Shown here piece by piece: positions 25,329-34,552 of a stretch of DNA of 64,000 nt; within the stretch, counting starts at the first letter, position 1; each line of letters starts with the position of its first letter. The notes below the pieces were generated by a model, which saw only the letters and a program-made list of their open reading frames with translations, ran no database searches and was not told where the DNA came from. Position numbers and translations under genes: made by a program. Source of the stretch: JAMHWD01 sp035911135 (GTDB lineage: Bacteria > Pseudomonadota > Alphaproteobacteria > Micavibrionales > Micavibrionaceae); contig JAMHWD010000018.1 of the NCBI GenBank assembly GCA_035911135.1, forward strand, positions 1 to 64,000, read 5' to 3'.

Positions 25329-25357
25329 TTTATAAAGCGCAATTAATATTATGTCAA
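25329..25357 (-). promoter_or_regulatory. Near-perfect promoter producing a leaderless mRNA
   Basis: On the minus strand TTGACA (25357-25352) and TATAAA (25334-25329) are 17 bases apart. The next seven bases GCCTCTC lead straight into ATG 25321. Transcription would start at or one base before the A of the start codon. Confidence 0.7.
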
Positions 25358-25414
25358 TAAATGTCGCATCCTATATTTTGCGGCTGTATTGGGCCATAAA
25401 AAGGTGTTATTTTC

Positions 25415-26497
25415 GTGACCATCATGACCGGAAACCGCTTTGGCACCTTATTTCAGTACACAACATTCGGCGAAAGCCACGGGCCAGCTATTGGCTGCGT
25501 GGTGGATGGCGTTCCGCCGCGTATCCCCTTGACCGAAAAAGACATTCAAGTCTTTCTCGACCGCCGCAAGCCAGGCCAGAGCCGCCACACCACCCAGCGC
25601 AAAGAACCCGATACGGTTGAAATCCTGTCGGGCGTGTTTGAAGGCCTGACCACCGGCGCGCCGATTGGCCTTCTGATCCGCAATATGGACCAGCGCTCCA
25701 AGGATTACGGCGACATCAAGGACAAGTTCCGCCCCGGCCATGCCGATTTCACCTATATTGAGAAATACGGTATTCGCGATTACCGCGGCGGTGGCAGGTC
25801 TTCAGCGCGGGAAACCGCCTGCCGCGTGGCCGCCGGGGCGATTGCCCGCAAGGTTCTGGCGCATGAAATCGGCAAGAAGCTCAAAATTCAGGCCGCCGTC
25901 GTACAGGTCGGCACGCAAACCATCAAGCGGGGTAACTGGGACTGGAAGCAGGTGGATAAAAATCCGCTCTGGCTGCCGGATGCGGCCTCGGTCCCCAAGA
26001 TCGAGAAATATCTGGATTCCATCCGCAAGAAAGGCTCCAGCGCCGGGGCCATTGTGGAAGTTCATGCGAGCGGCGTTCCGGCAGGATTAGGCGCGCCTGT
26101 CTACGATAAGCTGGATGCGGATCTGGCCAAGGCGATGATGTCGATCAACGCGGTCAAGGGCGTGGAAATCGGCGCAGGGTTCGAGGCTGTGGCGCTGGGC
26201 GGTGAGCAAAACGCCGATGTCATTCGCAAGGGCAAAAAATTCCTCTCCAATAACGCGGGCGGTATTCTGGGCGGCATTTCAACGGGGCAGGATATTGTGG
26301 TGCGCGTGGCTTTCAAGCCCACCAGCTCGATCCTCACCCCCGTCAAGACCATCGACATGAAGGGCAAAGAAACCGAGATCATCACCAAGGGCCGTCATGA
26401 CCCTTGCGTAGGGCTTCGCGGCACGCCCGTGGTCGAGGCCATGATGGCCTGCGTGCTGGCCGATCACTGGCTGCGTCACAAGGCGCAGTGTTTGTAA
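25415..26497 (+). CDS. aroC: Chorismate synthase
   Basis: Final shikimate-pathway enzyme: converts 5-enolpyruvylshikimate 3-phosphate to chorismate with reduced FMN. The 360-residue protein has the signature TTFGESHGPAIGCVVDGVPP, the RPGHADFTY segment and GGGRSSARETACRVAAGAIA. GTG 25415 has AAGGTG eight bases upstream and is chosen; ATG 25424 is the alternative and would give the more usual short N-terminus. The CYTH gene follows after 18 bases. Confidence 0.96.
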   Translation: MTIMTGNRFGTLFQYTTFGESHGPAIGCVVDGVPPRIPLTEKDIQVFLDRRKPGQSRHTTQRKEPDTVEILSGVFEGLTTGAPIGLLIRNMDQRSKDYGDIKDKFRPGHADFTYIEKYGIRDYRGGGRSSARETACRVAAGAIARKVLAHEIGKKLKIQAAVVQVGTQTIKRGNWDWKQVDKNPLWLPDAASVPKIEKYLDSIRKKGSSAGAIVEVHASGVPAGLGAPVYDKLDADLAKAMMSINAVKGVEIGAGFEAVALGGEQNADVIRKGKKFLSNNAGGILGGISTGQDIVVRVAFKPTSSILTPVKTIDMKGKETEIITKGRHDPCVGLRGTPVVEAMMACVLADHWLRHKAQCL

Positions 26498-26515
26498 ACA
26501 TAAGGAAACCCGGTT

Positions 26516-27061
26516 ATGGCCGATGAAATCGAACGACGCTTTATTCTGATTGAGGCTCCGGATTTTGCAGACGCACAAGCCCTGCCCGTCTCGCAAGGCT
26601 ATCTTTCAACTGACCCGGCCAAAACCATCCGCATCCGGCGCATCGGCGATGAAGGCAAGATCACCGTCAAGGGCCTGAATATCGGCGGCAAGGCCCCGGA
26701 ATTCGAATACGCCATTCCCGTTGAAGACGCAGAAAGCATGATGGGCCTTTGCAACGCCAATGACATGATCCGCAAGGACCGCTACGCGATCCCCTCCGCA
26801 GAAGGCTTCACATGGGAAGTCGATTTCTTCAAGGACAAGCTACACGGCCTCGTGATCGCGGAAATTGAATTGCCTGCCATCGACACGCCCGTTGCACTGC
26901 CTGCATGGCTGGAAGATAATGCCATTGAAATTACGGGCGATAACCGATTTGCCAACGCAGCCCTGACAAAAATGACTTATGCGGACACATGCCGCATCGT
27001 AGAATCCGATTACGGCGTATCGCTGCCGCGCATCCAAGAACAAGGACCATCGCCCACATGA
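26516..27061 (+). CDS. CYTH-domain protein (probable inorganic triphosphatase)
   Basis: A 181-residue protein of the CYTH family, which hydrolyses tripolyphosphate or related phosphates in a beta-barrel tunnel. The N-terminal signature, normally E-x-E-x-K, reads EIERR. Other family strands follow: TIRIRRIGDEGKITVKG, then EFEYAIPV, then WEVDFF and VIAEIELP. Its stop overlaps the sppA start by four bases, so the two are probably co-translated. Activity is expected but the Lys-to-Arg change should be kept in mind. Confidence 0.85.
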   Translation: MADEIERRFILIEAPDFADAQALPVSQGYLSTDPAKTIRIRRIGDEGKITVKGLNIGGKAPEFEYAIPVEDAESMMGLCNANDMIRKDRYAIPSAEGFTWEVDFFKDKLHGLVIAEIELPAIDTPVALPAWLEDNAIEITGDNRFANAALTKMTYADTCRIVESDYGVSLPRIQEQGPSPT

Positions 27062-28992
27062 CCCGCAGACCGCTCCGCAAGCCTCGCCCCCTTTTCGCCT
27101 CGCCTGTGCCAAAGGACGTGCGCAAGCCCAAGATGAAATGGAAGATGATGCCCATCATCTGGCGCGCGGCAAAACGCGGCGCGATGGTGGTTGGATTTAT
27201 GGTGATCCTATCGACCCTGTTTTCCTCGCTGATCCTCGGCAGCCTGATCGGCGGCGAGGAAAAGCACCCCGATCTGGCCGATCAGATGGTTCTGGTGCTG
27301 GACTTTCAGGACGGCGTGGCCGAGCAGCCCATCGAGCCAACCTTCGCCGACCCGTTTGCCACCCCCATCCCTACAATCCGCGACATCGTAGAAGCCATTC
27401 ACGCCGCCAAGGATGATTCCCGTATTGAGGGAATCGTTGCGCGGTATGAGCCCGCCGCCGTCTCGCTGGCGCATATTCAGGAAATCCGCAAGGCCGTAGC
27501 CGCGTTCCGCAACACGGGAAAATTCGCTTATATCTACTCCTCATCTTACGGCGGGGCGGGAACGGGATTAGGCGCGTATTATCTGGCCAGCGCGTTCGAT
27601 GAAATCTGGATGAACCCGATGGGCATCGTTTCAGTCGGCGGGATCAATGCCGAAATGCCGTTCATGCGCGGTGTTCTGGATAAGATCGGCATCACGCCCA
27701 ATTTCTACAAGCGCAAAAGCTATAAGACCGCCTATGAGAACATCACAGACGCGCAGATGTCCGCACCCAACCGCGAGATGATGACCGCCCTGATCGGCGA
27801 TCTGCGTCATGTTCTGGTGACCGAGATTGCCAAGGACCGCAAGATCACACCGGCAGAATTCGAGGACATGGTCAATCAGGGCCTGTTCACCAGCCCGGAG
27901 GCTTTGGCCGCGAAACTGATCGACAAGCGCGATTACGCCGATGTATTGCTGGCAAAAATCCGCAAGGATCTGACAGGTAATGAAGAAGACGAAAATCTGG
28001 CCTTTGTTTCCGTCCTGAATTACGCGCAAGGCGTTGGTATCGAAAAAGGCCACAAGGCCCGCACCGTCATGTCCATGACCAAGGCTCCAAAAATCGCCCT
28101 GATCTATGCCGTTGGCGCGATCATGCAGAACAAGACCGGCGTGACAATGCCCATGGGCGTCATGGGCGACAATATCGCGGCATCCGATGTTATTGCCCCC
28201 GCCATTCTGGAGGCCGCCGATGATGAGGCCGTGAGCGTGATTGTCCTGCGCGTTGATTCCCCCGGCGGATCGCCCGTTGCATCGGAAATCATTTTACGCG
28301 CCCTGGAAAATGCCAAGAAGAAGGGCAAGAAGGTTATTGTCTCGATGGGCGCAACAGCCGCATCGGGCGGATACTGGATCGCCACCGGCGCAGATGAAAT
28401 CTACGCCCTGCCCACCACGATCACCGGATCCATCGGCGTTGTTGGCGGCAAATTTGCCATTGCCGATATCTGGCCCAAGATCGGCGTGAACTGGGAAAAT
28501 ATCAAATGGGGCGAGAATGCCGCCATGTGGTCCCTGAATACGCCGTTTTCGGAATCAGAAGCCGAGCGCGTCAATGCCATGCTGGATGATGTCTATGTCA
28601 ATTTCATCGCCCGCGTCGCCAAGGGCCGGGGCATGAAACCTGAAGATGTCGAGAAGATCGCACAAGGACGCGTCTGGAGCGGAAAGCGCGCCCTTGAGAT
28701 CGGCCTTGTGGACCGCCCCGGCGGCCTCGATCAGGCCCTGAACCGCGCCGCGCAAATGTCCGGCGCGCAAAGCCGCAACCAAACCGAAATCCAGATATAC
28801 CCAAAACCCAAAACACCGATGGAGCAATTCATTGCCCTTTTGACCGGCGAGGAAACGATGATGTTCGGCCATGGCCAGAATATGGATACAGCCGCCTGGA
28901 TGTTCGAGACATTCAAGCCGGCCCTGCGCGAAGCCGTGATGATACAAAACCCGCAGGAATTTATGGTCTATGCGCCGATGGAAATAAAATAA
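27058..28992 (+). CDS. sppA: Signal peptide peptidase SppA, 67 kDa (protease IV) type
   Basis: Membrane-anchored serine-lysine protease that degrades cleaved signal peptides. ATG 27058 (overlapping the CYTH stop) gives 644 residues. A basic N-terminus precedes one transmembrane helix at about 41-64. The N-terminal domain supplies the general base Lys223 in SYKTAYENIT. The C-terminal domain supplies the nucleophile Ser436 in GATAASGGYWIA, followed by TTITGSIGV. This two-domain form matches the E. coli-type enzyme. An earlier in-frame ATG at 26989 lies within the CYTH gene and is not favoured. Confidence 0.93.
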   Translation: MTRRPLRKPRPLFASPVPKDVRKPKMKWKMMPIIWRAAKRGAMVVGFMVILSTLFSSLILGSLIGGEEKHPDLADQMVLVLDFQDGVAEQPIEPTFADPFATPIPTIRDIVEAIHAAKDDSRIEGIVARYEPAAVSLAHIQEIRKAVAAFRNTGKFAYIYSSSYGGAGTGLGAYYLASAFDEIWMNPMGIVSVGGINAEMPFMRGVLDKIGITPNFYKRKSYKTAYENITDAQMSAPNREMMTALIGDLRHVLVTEIAKDRKITPAEFEDMVNQGLFTSPEALAAKLIDKRDYADVLLAKIRKDLTGNEEDENLAFVSVLNYAQGVGIEKGHKARTVMSMTKAPKIALIYAVGAIMQNKTGVTMPMGVMGDNIAASDVIAPAILEAADDEAVSVIVLRVDSPGGSPVASEIILRALENAKKKGKKVIVSMGATAASGGYWIATGADEIYALPTTITGSIGVVGGKFAIADIWPKIGVNWENIKWGENAAMWSLNTPFSESEAERVNAMLDDVYVNFIARVAKGRGMKPEDVEKIAQGRVWSGKRALEIGLVDRPGGLDQALNRAAQMSGAQSRNQTEIQIYPKPKTPMEQFIALLTGEETMMFGHGQNMDTAAWMFETFKPALREAVMIQNPQEFMVYAPMEIK

Positions 28993-29025
28993 TGAGCACT
29001 TTATCCGGCGGGGAGGCGGGATAAC

Positions 29026-29769
29026 ATGGCAAAATGGCAAGAAAAGACGAGAGAATTTTTTAAAGACAGCTACAGCACAGGGGCTTTTCTGGTCTATCAC
29101 ACGATACCAAGACCCGCCGCGCGCATACTGGCTCCTGTGATTGGCATCACCGCCGGGCCATTGATTGTCGCCGGCATACGCGCCCATGAAAAACTTTTTG
29201 AATGGCGGGAAAGCAAAGCATTAAAAGATCGCGCCGCCATATCCCCTGAAGAAAAAAATATCCGGCATATTTTTGGCGATATCGCCGCGACGGGGATGCT
29301 ATCGCCGCCATCACTGCGCCGTGGCCAACCGGGCGTTCAACTGGAGTTCACGCAAGCCTGCATCCATAATTTATATGGCCCAGACACATCCATGCCACTT
29401 TATGATGCCCACCGCACCACCGAACATCATGACCGCAAGCAAGGCGTGCTTGATCTGCTGGGGCAATTTGCCCATTTTGCCGCCGATGGCGCGCCATTCC
29501 CGCCCTCTTTTGAGGCACCGCAGGAAAGCATCATTGCCGTCCGGCGCCATGAGAATACGCTGCCAGAAATCTATAAGGCCTTCAAGGGCAGCGCCAATAT
29601 GCCAGCCCCGGCCGGCACAACAGGCCCGGCCATTCCGGCAACATACCGCGAATATTTCGCCGACAGCGTCATGGGCAAAGGCCCGATTGCCAAAACGCAG
29701 GATTACGTCATCTATCAAATGAATGAGAAGGAAACGGCCCGTATTATCGAGGATTTTGCCCTCGCCTGA
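29026..29769 (+). CDS. Unknown protein of 247 residues with one hydrophobic segment
   Basis: It begins 33 bases after sppA with a good ribosome site (GGAGGCGGGATAAC). Residues 33-57 are hydrophobic (ARILAPVIGITAGPLIVAGI), followed by a charged soluble part rich in His, Pro and Glu. There is no typical cleavable signal. I do not recognise the family. A strong terminator follows its stop by about 25 bases, so it is probably the last gene of the aroC-CYTH-sppA unit. Confidence 0.75.
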   Translation: MAKWQEKTREFFKDSYSTGAFLVYHTIPRPAARILAPVIGITAGPLIVAGIRAHEKLFEWRESKALKDRAAISPEEKNIRHIFGDIAATGMLSPPSLRRGQPGVQLEFTQACIHNLYGPDTSMPLYDAHRTTEHHDRKQGVLDLLGQFAHFAADGAPFPPSFEAPQESIIAVRRHENTLPEIYKAFKGSANMPAPAGTTGPAIPATYREYFADSVMGKGPIAKTQDYVIYQMNEKETARIIEDFALA

Positions 29770-29794
29770 TCATCGGGACAAAAATCATCATAAA

Positions 29795-29822
29795 AAAACG
29801 CCCGGATAAAACCGGGCGTTTT
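29795..29822. terminator. Bidirectional intrinsic terminator
   Basis: An 11-base perfect stem, AAAACGCCCGG (29795-29805) with CCGGGCGTTTT (29812-29822), around a six-base loop. The T-run on one side and A-run on the other let it serve both converging genes, at 29769 (plus) and 29851 (minus). Confidence 0.9.
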
Positions 29823-29850
29823 CGTGATTCTTATGGTGGAGAGGCCGTGA

Positions 29851-30327
29851 TTAGTTCACGACTTCCCAGCTGCCATCAGGCTGCTGGCAGGCTTGGCCAT
29901 AACCATTCTGGCTCTTGCCACCAACAACGATCGTCTGCTGGTATTCACGGCAGTAACGGCCGCCGGAGCTGTAACCATCACGTGTTGGCGTGATCGTGCC
30001 GTAGTTACCGCTTTGCGGGTTGTTCCAGCTGATCTGCTCGCCCACAGGCGCGCTCAACGCGCGGGAGTTGGCTTGTTGTGCATAGGCACGGTCAGCATTA
30101 TCCAGCGAGGAGCCGATTTCGCTACCCAGCAGGCCGCCCAGCAGAACGCCAGCGCCCGTTGCCCAGAGCTGGCCCGAACCGGAACCGACCTGCGATCCGG
30201 CGAGACCGCCCAGAACCGCGCCGCCGATACCGCCCACGCCTTGCTTTGTGCCTACGCCTTGCATTGTATTACATCCTGCCAGCGAGAGCGCCGCAACGGA
30301 CATGGCCACTAAACCCAGTTTTTTCAT
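29851..30327 (-). CDS. Glycine-zipper outer-membrane lipoprotein, Rickettsia 17 kDa antigen type
   Basis: A 158-residue lipoprotein. The signal peptide MKKLGLVAMSVAALSLAGC ends in a lipobox (LAGC), so Cys19 should be lipidated. Two glycine-zipper helices follow (GGIGGAVLGGLAGSQVGSG and GVLLGGLLGSEIGSSLD), then a domain ending in CREYQQTIVVGGKSQNGYGQ with a Cys pair. This is the layout of the Rickettsia 17 kDa surface antigen family. A terminator lies just beyond its stop. It has an AAAGGAT ribosome site. Confidence 0.9.
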   Translation of the reverse strand: MKKLGLVAMSVAALSLAGCNTMQGVGTKQGVGGIGGAVLGGLAGSQVGSGSGQLWATGAGVLLGGLLGSEIGSSLDNADRAYAQQANSRALSAPVGEQISWNNPQSGNYGTITPTRDGYSSGGRYCREYQQTIVVGGKSQNGYGQACQQPDGSWEVVN

Positions 30328-30413
30328 CGATCTATAATCCTTTTGTTTGCATTACTTGCGAAGTGTCAGGGTGAGAATATATCCTGATTACTCGCAAAGT
30401 AAAAGAGATACGC

Positions 30414-31028
30414 ATGAGCCATCCCCACCCTTCGACAGAATCTTCACCGCCGGAAAATCCATACGCTTTATTCGAAAAATGGTTCCATGAAGCCAAAGAA
30501 AAAGAACACTCTTATCCCGATGCCATGACGCTGGCCAGCGTGGCCGCCGACGGGCGGCCTGCGGTGCGCGTTGTCTTAATGCGTAAATATGGCAATAGTG
30601 GCTTTGAGTTCTTTACCAATTACAACAGCGCCAAAGGGCAGGCTTTGATTGCCCATCCCTTTGCCGAGGGGAATTTTTACTGGAAATCCACGCAGAAACA
30701 GATTCGGATATCGGGACCCGTTGTCAAAACGTCGGCGACGGAATCGGATGAGTATTTCCAGAATCGTCCGCACGGGAGTAAAATCGGCGCCTGGGCATCC
30801 GAACAATCTGCGCCCATGACGGATTATAACGATCTGGAAAAACGATTGGCGGAATTCGAGGCCCAATTTAAAGGCCGTGAGGATATCCCCCGCCCGCCGC
30901 ATTGGGGCGGCTTTCGCATCAACCCGGAGCGCATTGAATTCTGGCACGAGCAACCATTCCGGCTTCATAAAAGATTTGTCTATATCCGCGAAAATGATGG
31001 ATGGCGTGTGGAGTGGTTATTTCCGTGA
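30414..31028 (+). CDS. pdxH: Pyridoxamine 5'-phosphate oxidase
   Basis: FMN enzyme forming pyridoxal 5'-phosphate from the amine or alcohol form. The 204-residue protein contains MTLASVAADGRPAVRVVLMR, FEFFTNYNSAKGQAL and NFYWKSTQKQIRISGPV. The C-terminal substrate-binding segment includes RINPERIEFWHEQPFRLHKR. The ending EWLFP is a near match to the family's usual RLxP end. It is divergent from the 17 kDa-type lipoprotein. Confidence 0.95.
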   Translation: MSHPHPSTESSPPENPYALFEKWFHEAKEKEHSYPDAMTLASVAADGRPAVRVVLMRKYGNSGFEFFTNYNSAKGQALIAHPFAEGNFYWKSTQKQIRISGPVVKTSATESDEYFQNRPHGSKIGAWASEQSAPMTDYNDLEKRLAEFEAQFKGREDIPRPPHWGGFRINPERIEFWHEQPFRLHKRFVYIRENDGWRVEWLFP

Positions 31029-31109
31029 TGACGCTCGAAAACCCTTGAAACCCCGCCATAAAATCTTAATATCCATGCCATGACAAATGCACAGAAAAAA
31101 GAGACCACC

Positions 31110-33032
31110 ATGCCCGAAGCACCGCAGCAGAATTTCAGCGCCGATATGTCGCGCCTGCTGGATATCGTGGCCAACGCCCTTTACACCAACCCGGAAGTTT
31201 TCTTAAGAGAGTTGATCTCGAATGCGGCGGATGCCTGCGACAGGCTGCGGTATGAGGCGCTTAGTAATCAGGATTTGCTCAAAGGCGCGCCGGAATTTCG
31301 CATCCATGTCTCGCCGGACCGCGCGAACCGGACGCTGACAATATATGATAACGGGATCGGCATGAACGATGCCGAGCTGGCCGATCATCTGGGTACGATT
31401 GCAAAATCCGGCACGGCGCGATTGATGGAAGAAGTCAATGCCGGCAAAAGCAGCGCCGATAAATTAAAACTGATCGGCCAGTTCGGCGTTGGTTTTTATG
31501 CCTCTTATATGGTGGCTTCCCGCGTTACCGTCATCAGCCGCAAGGCCGGCGATGAGCAGGCCTGGTGCTGGGCCTCGGACGGCAAGAGCGGATTCACGGT
31601 CACCAAGGCCGATGAGGCACAAGCCAAAATCCTGAATGGAATCAGAGGCACAGCCATTATTCTTGATATCAAGGATGATGCATCGGAATTTCTGGTGGAG
31701 GAAAAACTGCGCCAGACGATCGAACAATATTCCGACCATATCAGCGTGCCCATCTATCTGGCGGAGCCCGCGATGCGCGAGGGCGTTGTCGCGGTCAATC
31801 AGGCCTCGGCCCTTTGGATGCGGCCAAAATCGGAAATCACGGAAGAAGAATACACGAATTTTTACAAGCATTTAACGCATGGTTTTGATGAACCGGTTTT
31901 AACATCGCACTGGCGCGCAGAAGGCAAGATGGAATTCTCCGCCCTGCTTTATGTGCCCCTGATGCGCCCATGGGATTTATACGACCCCACCCGCCGCAAT
32001 GCCGTGCGTTTATATGTGCGCCGGATTTTCATCTCGGATAACATCCCGAATTTGATGTATCCATGGCTGCGTTTTGCGCGCGGCGTGATCGACAGCGAAG
32101 ACCTGCCGCTAAACATCAGCCGCGAGACGCTGCAGCACAACCCGCTGATCGCCAAGATCCGCACAGCCGTCACCAAACGCATCCTGAATGACCTCAACAA
32201 GCTCTCCAGCGATGATGAACCGGGATTCCTCGTATTCTGGGGCCAGTTCGGCGCAACCATCAAGGAAGGCCTGTATGATGCCGCCGAGCACCGCGATGAT
32301 ATCTTTAAAATATGCCGCTTCTTCTCCAGCCATGATAACGGCGCGGCGCTGACCAGCCTTGAGGATTATGTGAGCCGCATGAAAGACGGCCAGAAGGAAA
32401 TCTATTACTTAAGCGGCGAGAAGCTTGAGACATTGAAAAACTCGCCCCAGCTCGAAGGCTTTAAAGCGCGCGGGTTGGAGGTTTTATTCTTCACCGATAC
32501 GATTGATGATTTCTGGCTGCAAAACGCCCGCGAGTATAAGGATTTCGCCTTCCGGTCCATCACCAAGGGCGATATCGACCTGAAACCCTTTGCCAAAGAT
32601 GCCGCGCAAGAGTCTGAGACCAAAGACAATTCCGCCGCCACTGCCGCCGATCTGGCCCCGCTGCTGGCGCGGCTGAAGGAAATCTTGAAAGACGAAGTGG
32701 ATGATGTGCGTATTTCCGAGCGCCTGACCAGTTCGCCCGTCTGCATTGTCGCGCCCGATCACGGCGTGGACATGCATATGGAACGCGTCCTGAAAATCCA
32801 CCAGAATTACAACCCGACATCCAAGCCGGTACTGGAGATTAACGCCGAACACCCGCTGATCGTTAAAATCGCCGATCTTCACAAAAAAGCCCCCGCCACC
32901 GGCAAAACCGAGGATATGGCCTATTTGCTGCTGGATCAGGCCAGAATCATACAGGGAGAGCCGATTTCAGACCCGGCACGCTTTGCCCGGCTGATGGCGG
33001 GCTATCTTGCATCGGCGCTGGAATTGCCTTAA
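31110..33032 (+). CDS. htpG: Molecular chaperone HtpG (Hsp90 family)
   Basis: ATP-dependent dimeric chaperone. ATG 31110 (AAGAGA upstream) gives 640 residues; an in-frame ATG at 31080 without a ribosome site would add ten. The N-terminal GHKL ATPase has FLRELISNAADACDRLRYEA, IYDNGIGM and QFGVGFYASYMV. The middle domain includes RRIFISDN and LPLNISRETLQ, and the C-terminal dimerisation domain is complete. No other gene in the window is clearly in its operon; pdxH is upstream on the same strand. Confidence 0.96.
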   Translation: MPEAPQQNFSADMSRLLDIVANALYTNPEVFLRELISNAADACDRLRYEALSNQDLLKGAPEFRIHVSPDRANRTLTIYDNGIGMNDAELADHLGTIAKSGTARLMEEVNAGKSSADKLKLIGQFGVGFYASYMVASRVTVISRKAGDEQAWCWASDGKSGFTVTKADEAQAKILNGIRGTAIILDIKDDASEFLVEEKLRQTIEQYSDHISVPIYLAEPAMREGVVAVNQASALWMRPKSEITEEEYTNFYKHLTHGFDEPVLTSHWRAEGKMEFSALLYVPLMRPWDLYDPTRRNAVRLYVRRIFISDNIPNLMYPWLRFARGVIDSEDLPLNISRETLQHNPLIAKIRTAVTKRILNDLNKLSSDDEPGFLVFWGQFGATIKEGLYDAAEHRDDIFKICRFFSSHDNGAALTSLEDYVSRMKDGQKEIYYLSGEKLETLKNSPQLEGFKARGLEVLFFTDTIDDFWLQNAREYKDFAFRSITKGDIDLKPFAKDAAQESETKDNSAATAADLAPLLARLKEILKDEVDDVRISERLTSSPVCIVAPDHGVDMHMERVLKIHQNYNPTSKPVLEINAEHPLIVKIADLHKKAPATGKTEDMAYLLLDQARIIQGEPISDPARFARLMAGYLASALELP

Positions 33033-33086
33033 AACTTGATTTGGACGCAGGTCCTATATTATTATGTAAAAATGAAAGATGATTTT

Positions 33087-33578
33087 ATGCTCTCACGCAA
33101 AAATGTAATTATGACGGCCTCGATCTTCGCTCTGGCCTTTACGGTAGCCTGCGAACCCGATGCCGCTTCCTCCCAGACAACATCAGCCAGCATCAGCGGC
33201 GCATATTGCGAAAAAGATGCGCTGACGAAAACTGTCGCCATCAGCCAGCAGGAAGGCTCGCCCGATATTTTTGTCGGCGTTGATTACTGGTCGCCGGATG
33301 GCCAGAATTGCGGCCTGAACGGCGAAGCCAAGGCTGCCGGTGAAAATAAATGGATCCTGCAGGAAACCAACGCATCGGATGGCAAGATTTGTGAACTGAC
33401 AATCACCAATCTGGGCGACCGGATCGAAGTCCGCCAAGGCGGCGAGAATTGCTCTGACTTCTGCGGCGCGCGCATGTCCTTTGACACGCAGAGCGTAGCC
33501 TTAAGCAGCAAGACCGTTGAAAGCGTGACCCGTGAACAGATCACAGGCATGCTTGAAACGCCGCTTTGCCCGCAGTAA
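33087..33578 (+). CDS. Small predicted lipoprotein with five cysteines
   Basis: A 163-residue product from ATG 33087 (start at 33072 also possible). The signal sequence ends in FTVAC, a lipobox-like site, followed by EPDAASSQ. The mature part has four or five further cysteines (AYCEKDAL, NCGLNG, CELTITNLG, NCSDFCGARM, TPLCPQ), suggesting disulfides and a small beta-rich fold. It resembles no family I can name. The stop lies 16 bases from convergent cysE. Confidence 0.72.
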   Translation: MLSRKNVIMTASIFALAFTVACEPDAASSQTTSASISGAYCEKDALTKTVAISQQEGSPDIFVGVDYWSPDGQNCGLNGEAKAAGENKWILQETNASDGKICELTITNLGDRIEVRQGGENCSDFCGARMSFDTQSVALSSKTVESVTREQITGMLETPLCPQ

Positions 33579-33594
33579 TCGGCACGAACATTAC

Positions 33595-34269
33595 CTAGAT
33601 AAAATAATCCATATCGTCCTGGCGCGTGCGCGGCGGCAGGCCTGTCTTTTTACGCAGCTCGTCAATATCGGACAGTGCAGAATCCAGCAGCGTCGCAAAG
33701 CTTTCCATCTGCTTGGCGCTGGGCAGGCCATAACCGCCGCGCTCGCCCGGATCGCTATCATTCTTGCAGATCACCCGCGCCGGAATACCGATCGCCGTAC
33801 AACCCGCCGGGATAGAACTTGTGACCACGGAATTAGACCCCACGCGCGAGCCCGCGCCCACGGTGATATTGCCTAGCACCTGCGCGCCTGATCCGATCAT
33901 CGCGCCGCTTTCAACAGTTGGATGGCGCTTGCCGGAAATATCATCCGCGCGCCCCACCCCGCCCAATGTCACGCCATGGTATATCGTCACATCATCGCCG
34001 ATAATAGCGGTCTGGCCGATGACAACGCCCGTGCCATGATCAATGAACAAACGCTTGCCGATCTGAGCCTCCGGATGGATATCAACGCCGGTCAGCAAAC
34101 GCCCGATATTGGACAAAAGCCGCGCCAGCGCACGGAATTTCCGGCCCCAAAGCCAATGCGCCCCGCGGTAAATAACCATCGCATGAAAACCGTTATAGCC
34201 CAGAACCACTTCCATAAAGGTTGGCTTGGCCGGGTCGCGGGATTGAATGGATTTGATCAGCTCACACAT
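33595..34269 (-). CDS. cysE: Serine O-acetyltransferase
   Basis: Makes O-acetylserine, the acceptor for sulfide in cysteine synthesis. The 224-residue protein is the shorter EpsC-like form. The left-handed beta helix of hexapeptide repeats is clear (GVDIHPEAQIGKRLFIDHGT, then GVVIGQTAIIGDDVTIYHGV), with the loop GGVGRADDISGKRHPTVESG containing the catalytic His and Asp. Its start overlaps the end of sdhE by 8 bases. Confidence 0.92.
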   Translation of the reverse strand: MCELIKSIQSRDPAKPTFMEVVLGYNGFHAMVIYRGAHWLWGRKFRALARLLSNIGRLLTGVDIHPEAQIGKRLFIDHGTGVVIGQTAIIGDDVTIYHGVTLGGVGRADDISGKRHPTVESGAMIGSGAQVLGNITVGAGSRVGSNSVVTSSIPAGCTAIGIPARVICKNDSDPGERGGYGLPSAKQMESFATLLDSALSDIDELRKKTGLPPRTRQDDMDYFI

Positions 34270-34552
34270 GACGAAAGGCCTTTAGCGCATCAAAGAAACT
34301 TAAAGCGGCAATATTGGCAGGCGGCTCTTCCTGCCCGGAGATCCAGTTATAAAGATCGGGGTCGTTATTTTCGAGAAAACCCTGATATTCATCAAGCTGC
34401 GCCGGGGTAAAACCCGGCACGTTCTGCGCGGCAAACCCGCCCAGCAGAAGGTCCATCTCCTTCGTCCCCCGATGGCCAGAGCGGAAAATAAGGCGCTTGC
34501 GCTGGTTTTCAACCTCTTCTAGACTCTTGCTTTTCAAAGGGGGATTGCTCAT
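34262..34552 (-). CDS. sdhE: FAD assembly factor SdhE
   Basis: Helps covalent attachment of FAD to succinate dehydrogenase. The 96-residue protein from ATG 34552 has the RGxxE signature in FRSGHRGTKEMD. The frame stays open upstream inside the opposite-strand gene, but the family starts here. The ATG shares two bases with the ATG of the divergent gene at 34551. There is no ribosome site; a promoter lies seven bases upstream. It is followed by cysE (8-base overlap). sdhE near recG is frequent in alphaproteobacteria. Confidence 0.88.
   Translation of the reverse strand: MSNPPLKSKSLEEVENQRKRLIFRSGHRGTKEMDLLLGGFAAQNVPGFTPAQLDEYQGFLENNDPDLYNWISGQEEPPANIAALSFFDALKAFRHV

Noticed and set aside
28992..29024. 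Ten-codon frame (MSTLSGGEAG) between sppA and the next gene
   Set aside because: It overlaps the sppA stop and contains the next gene's ribosome site; most likely chance.
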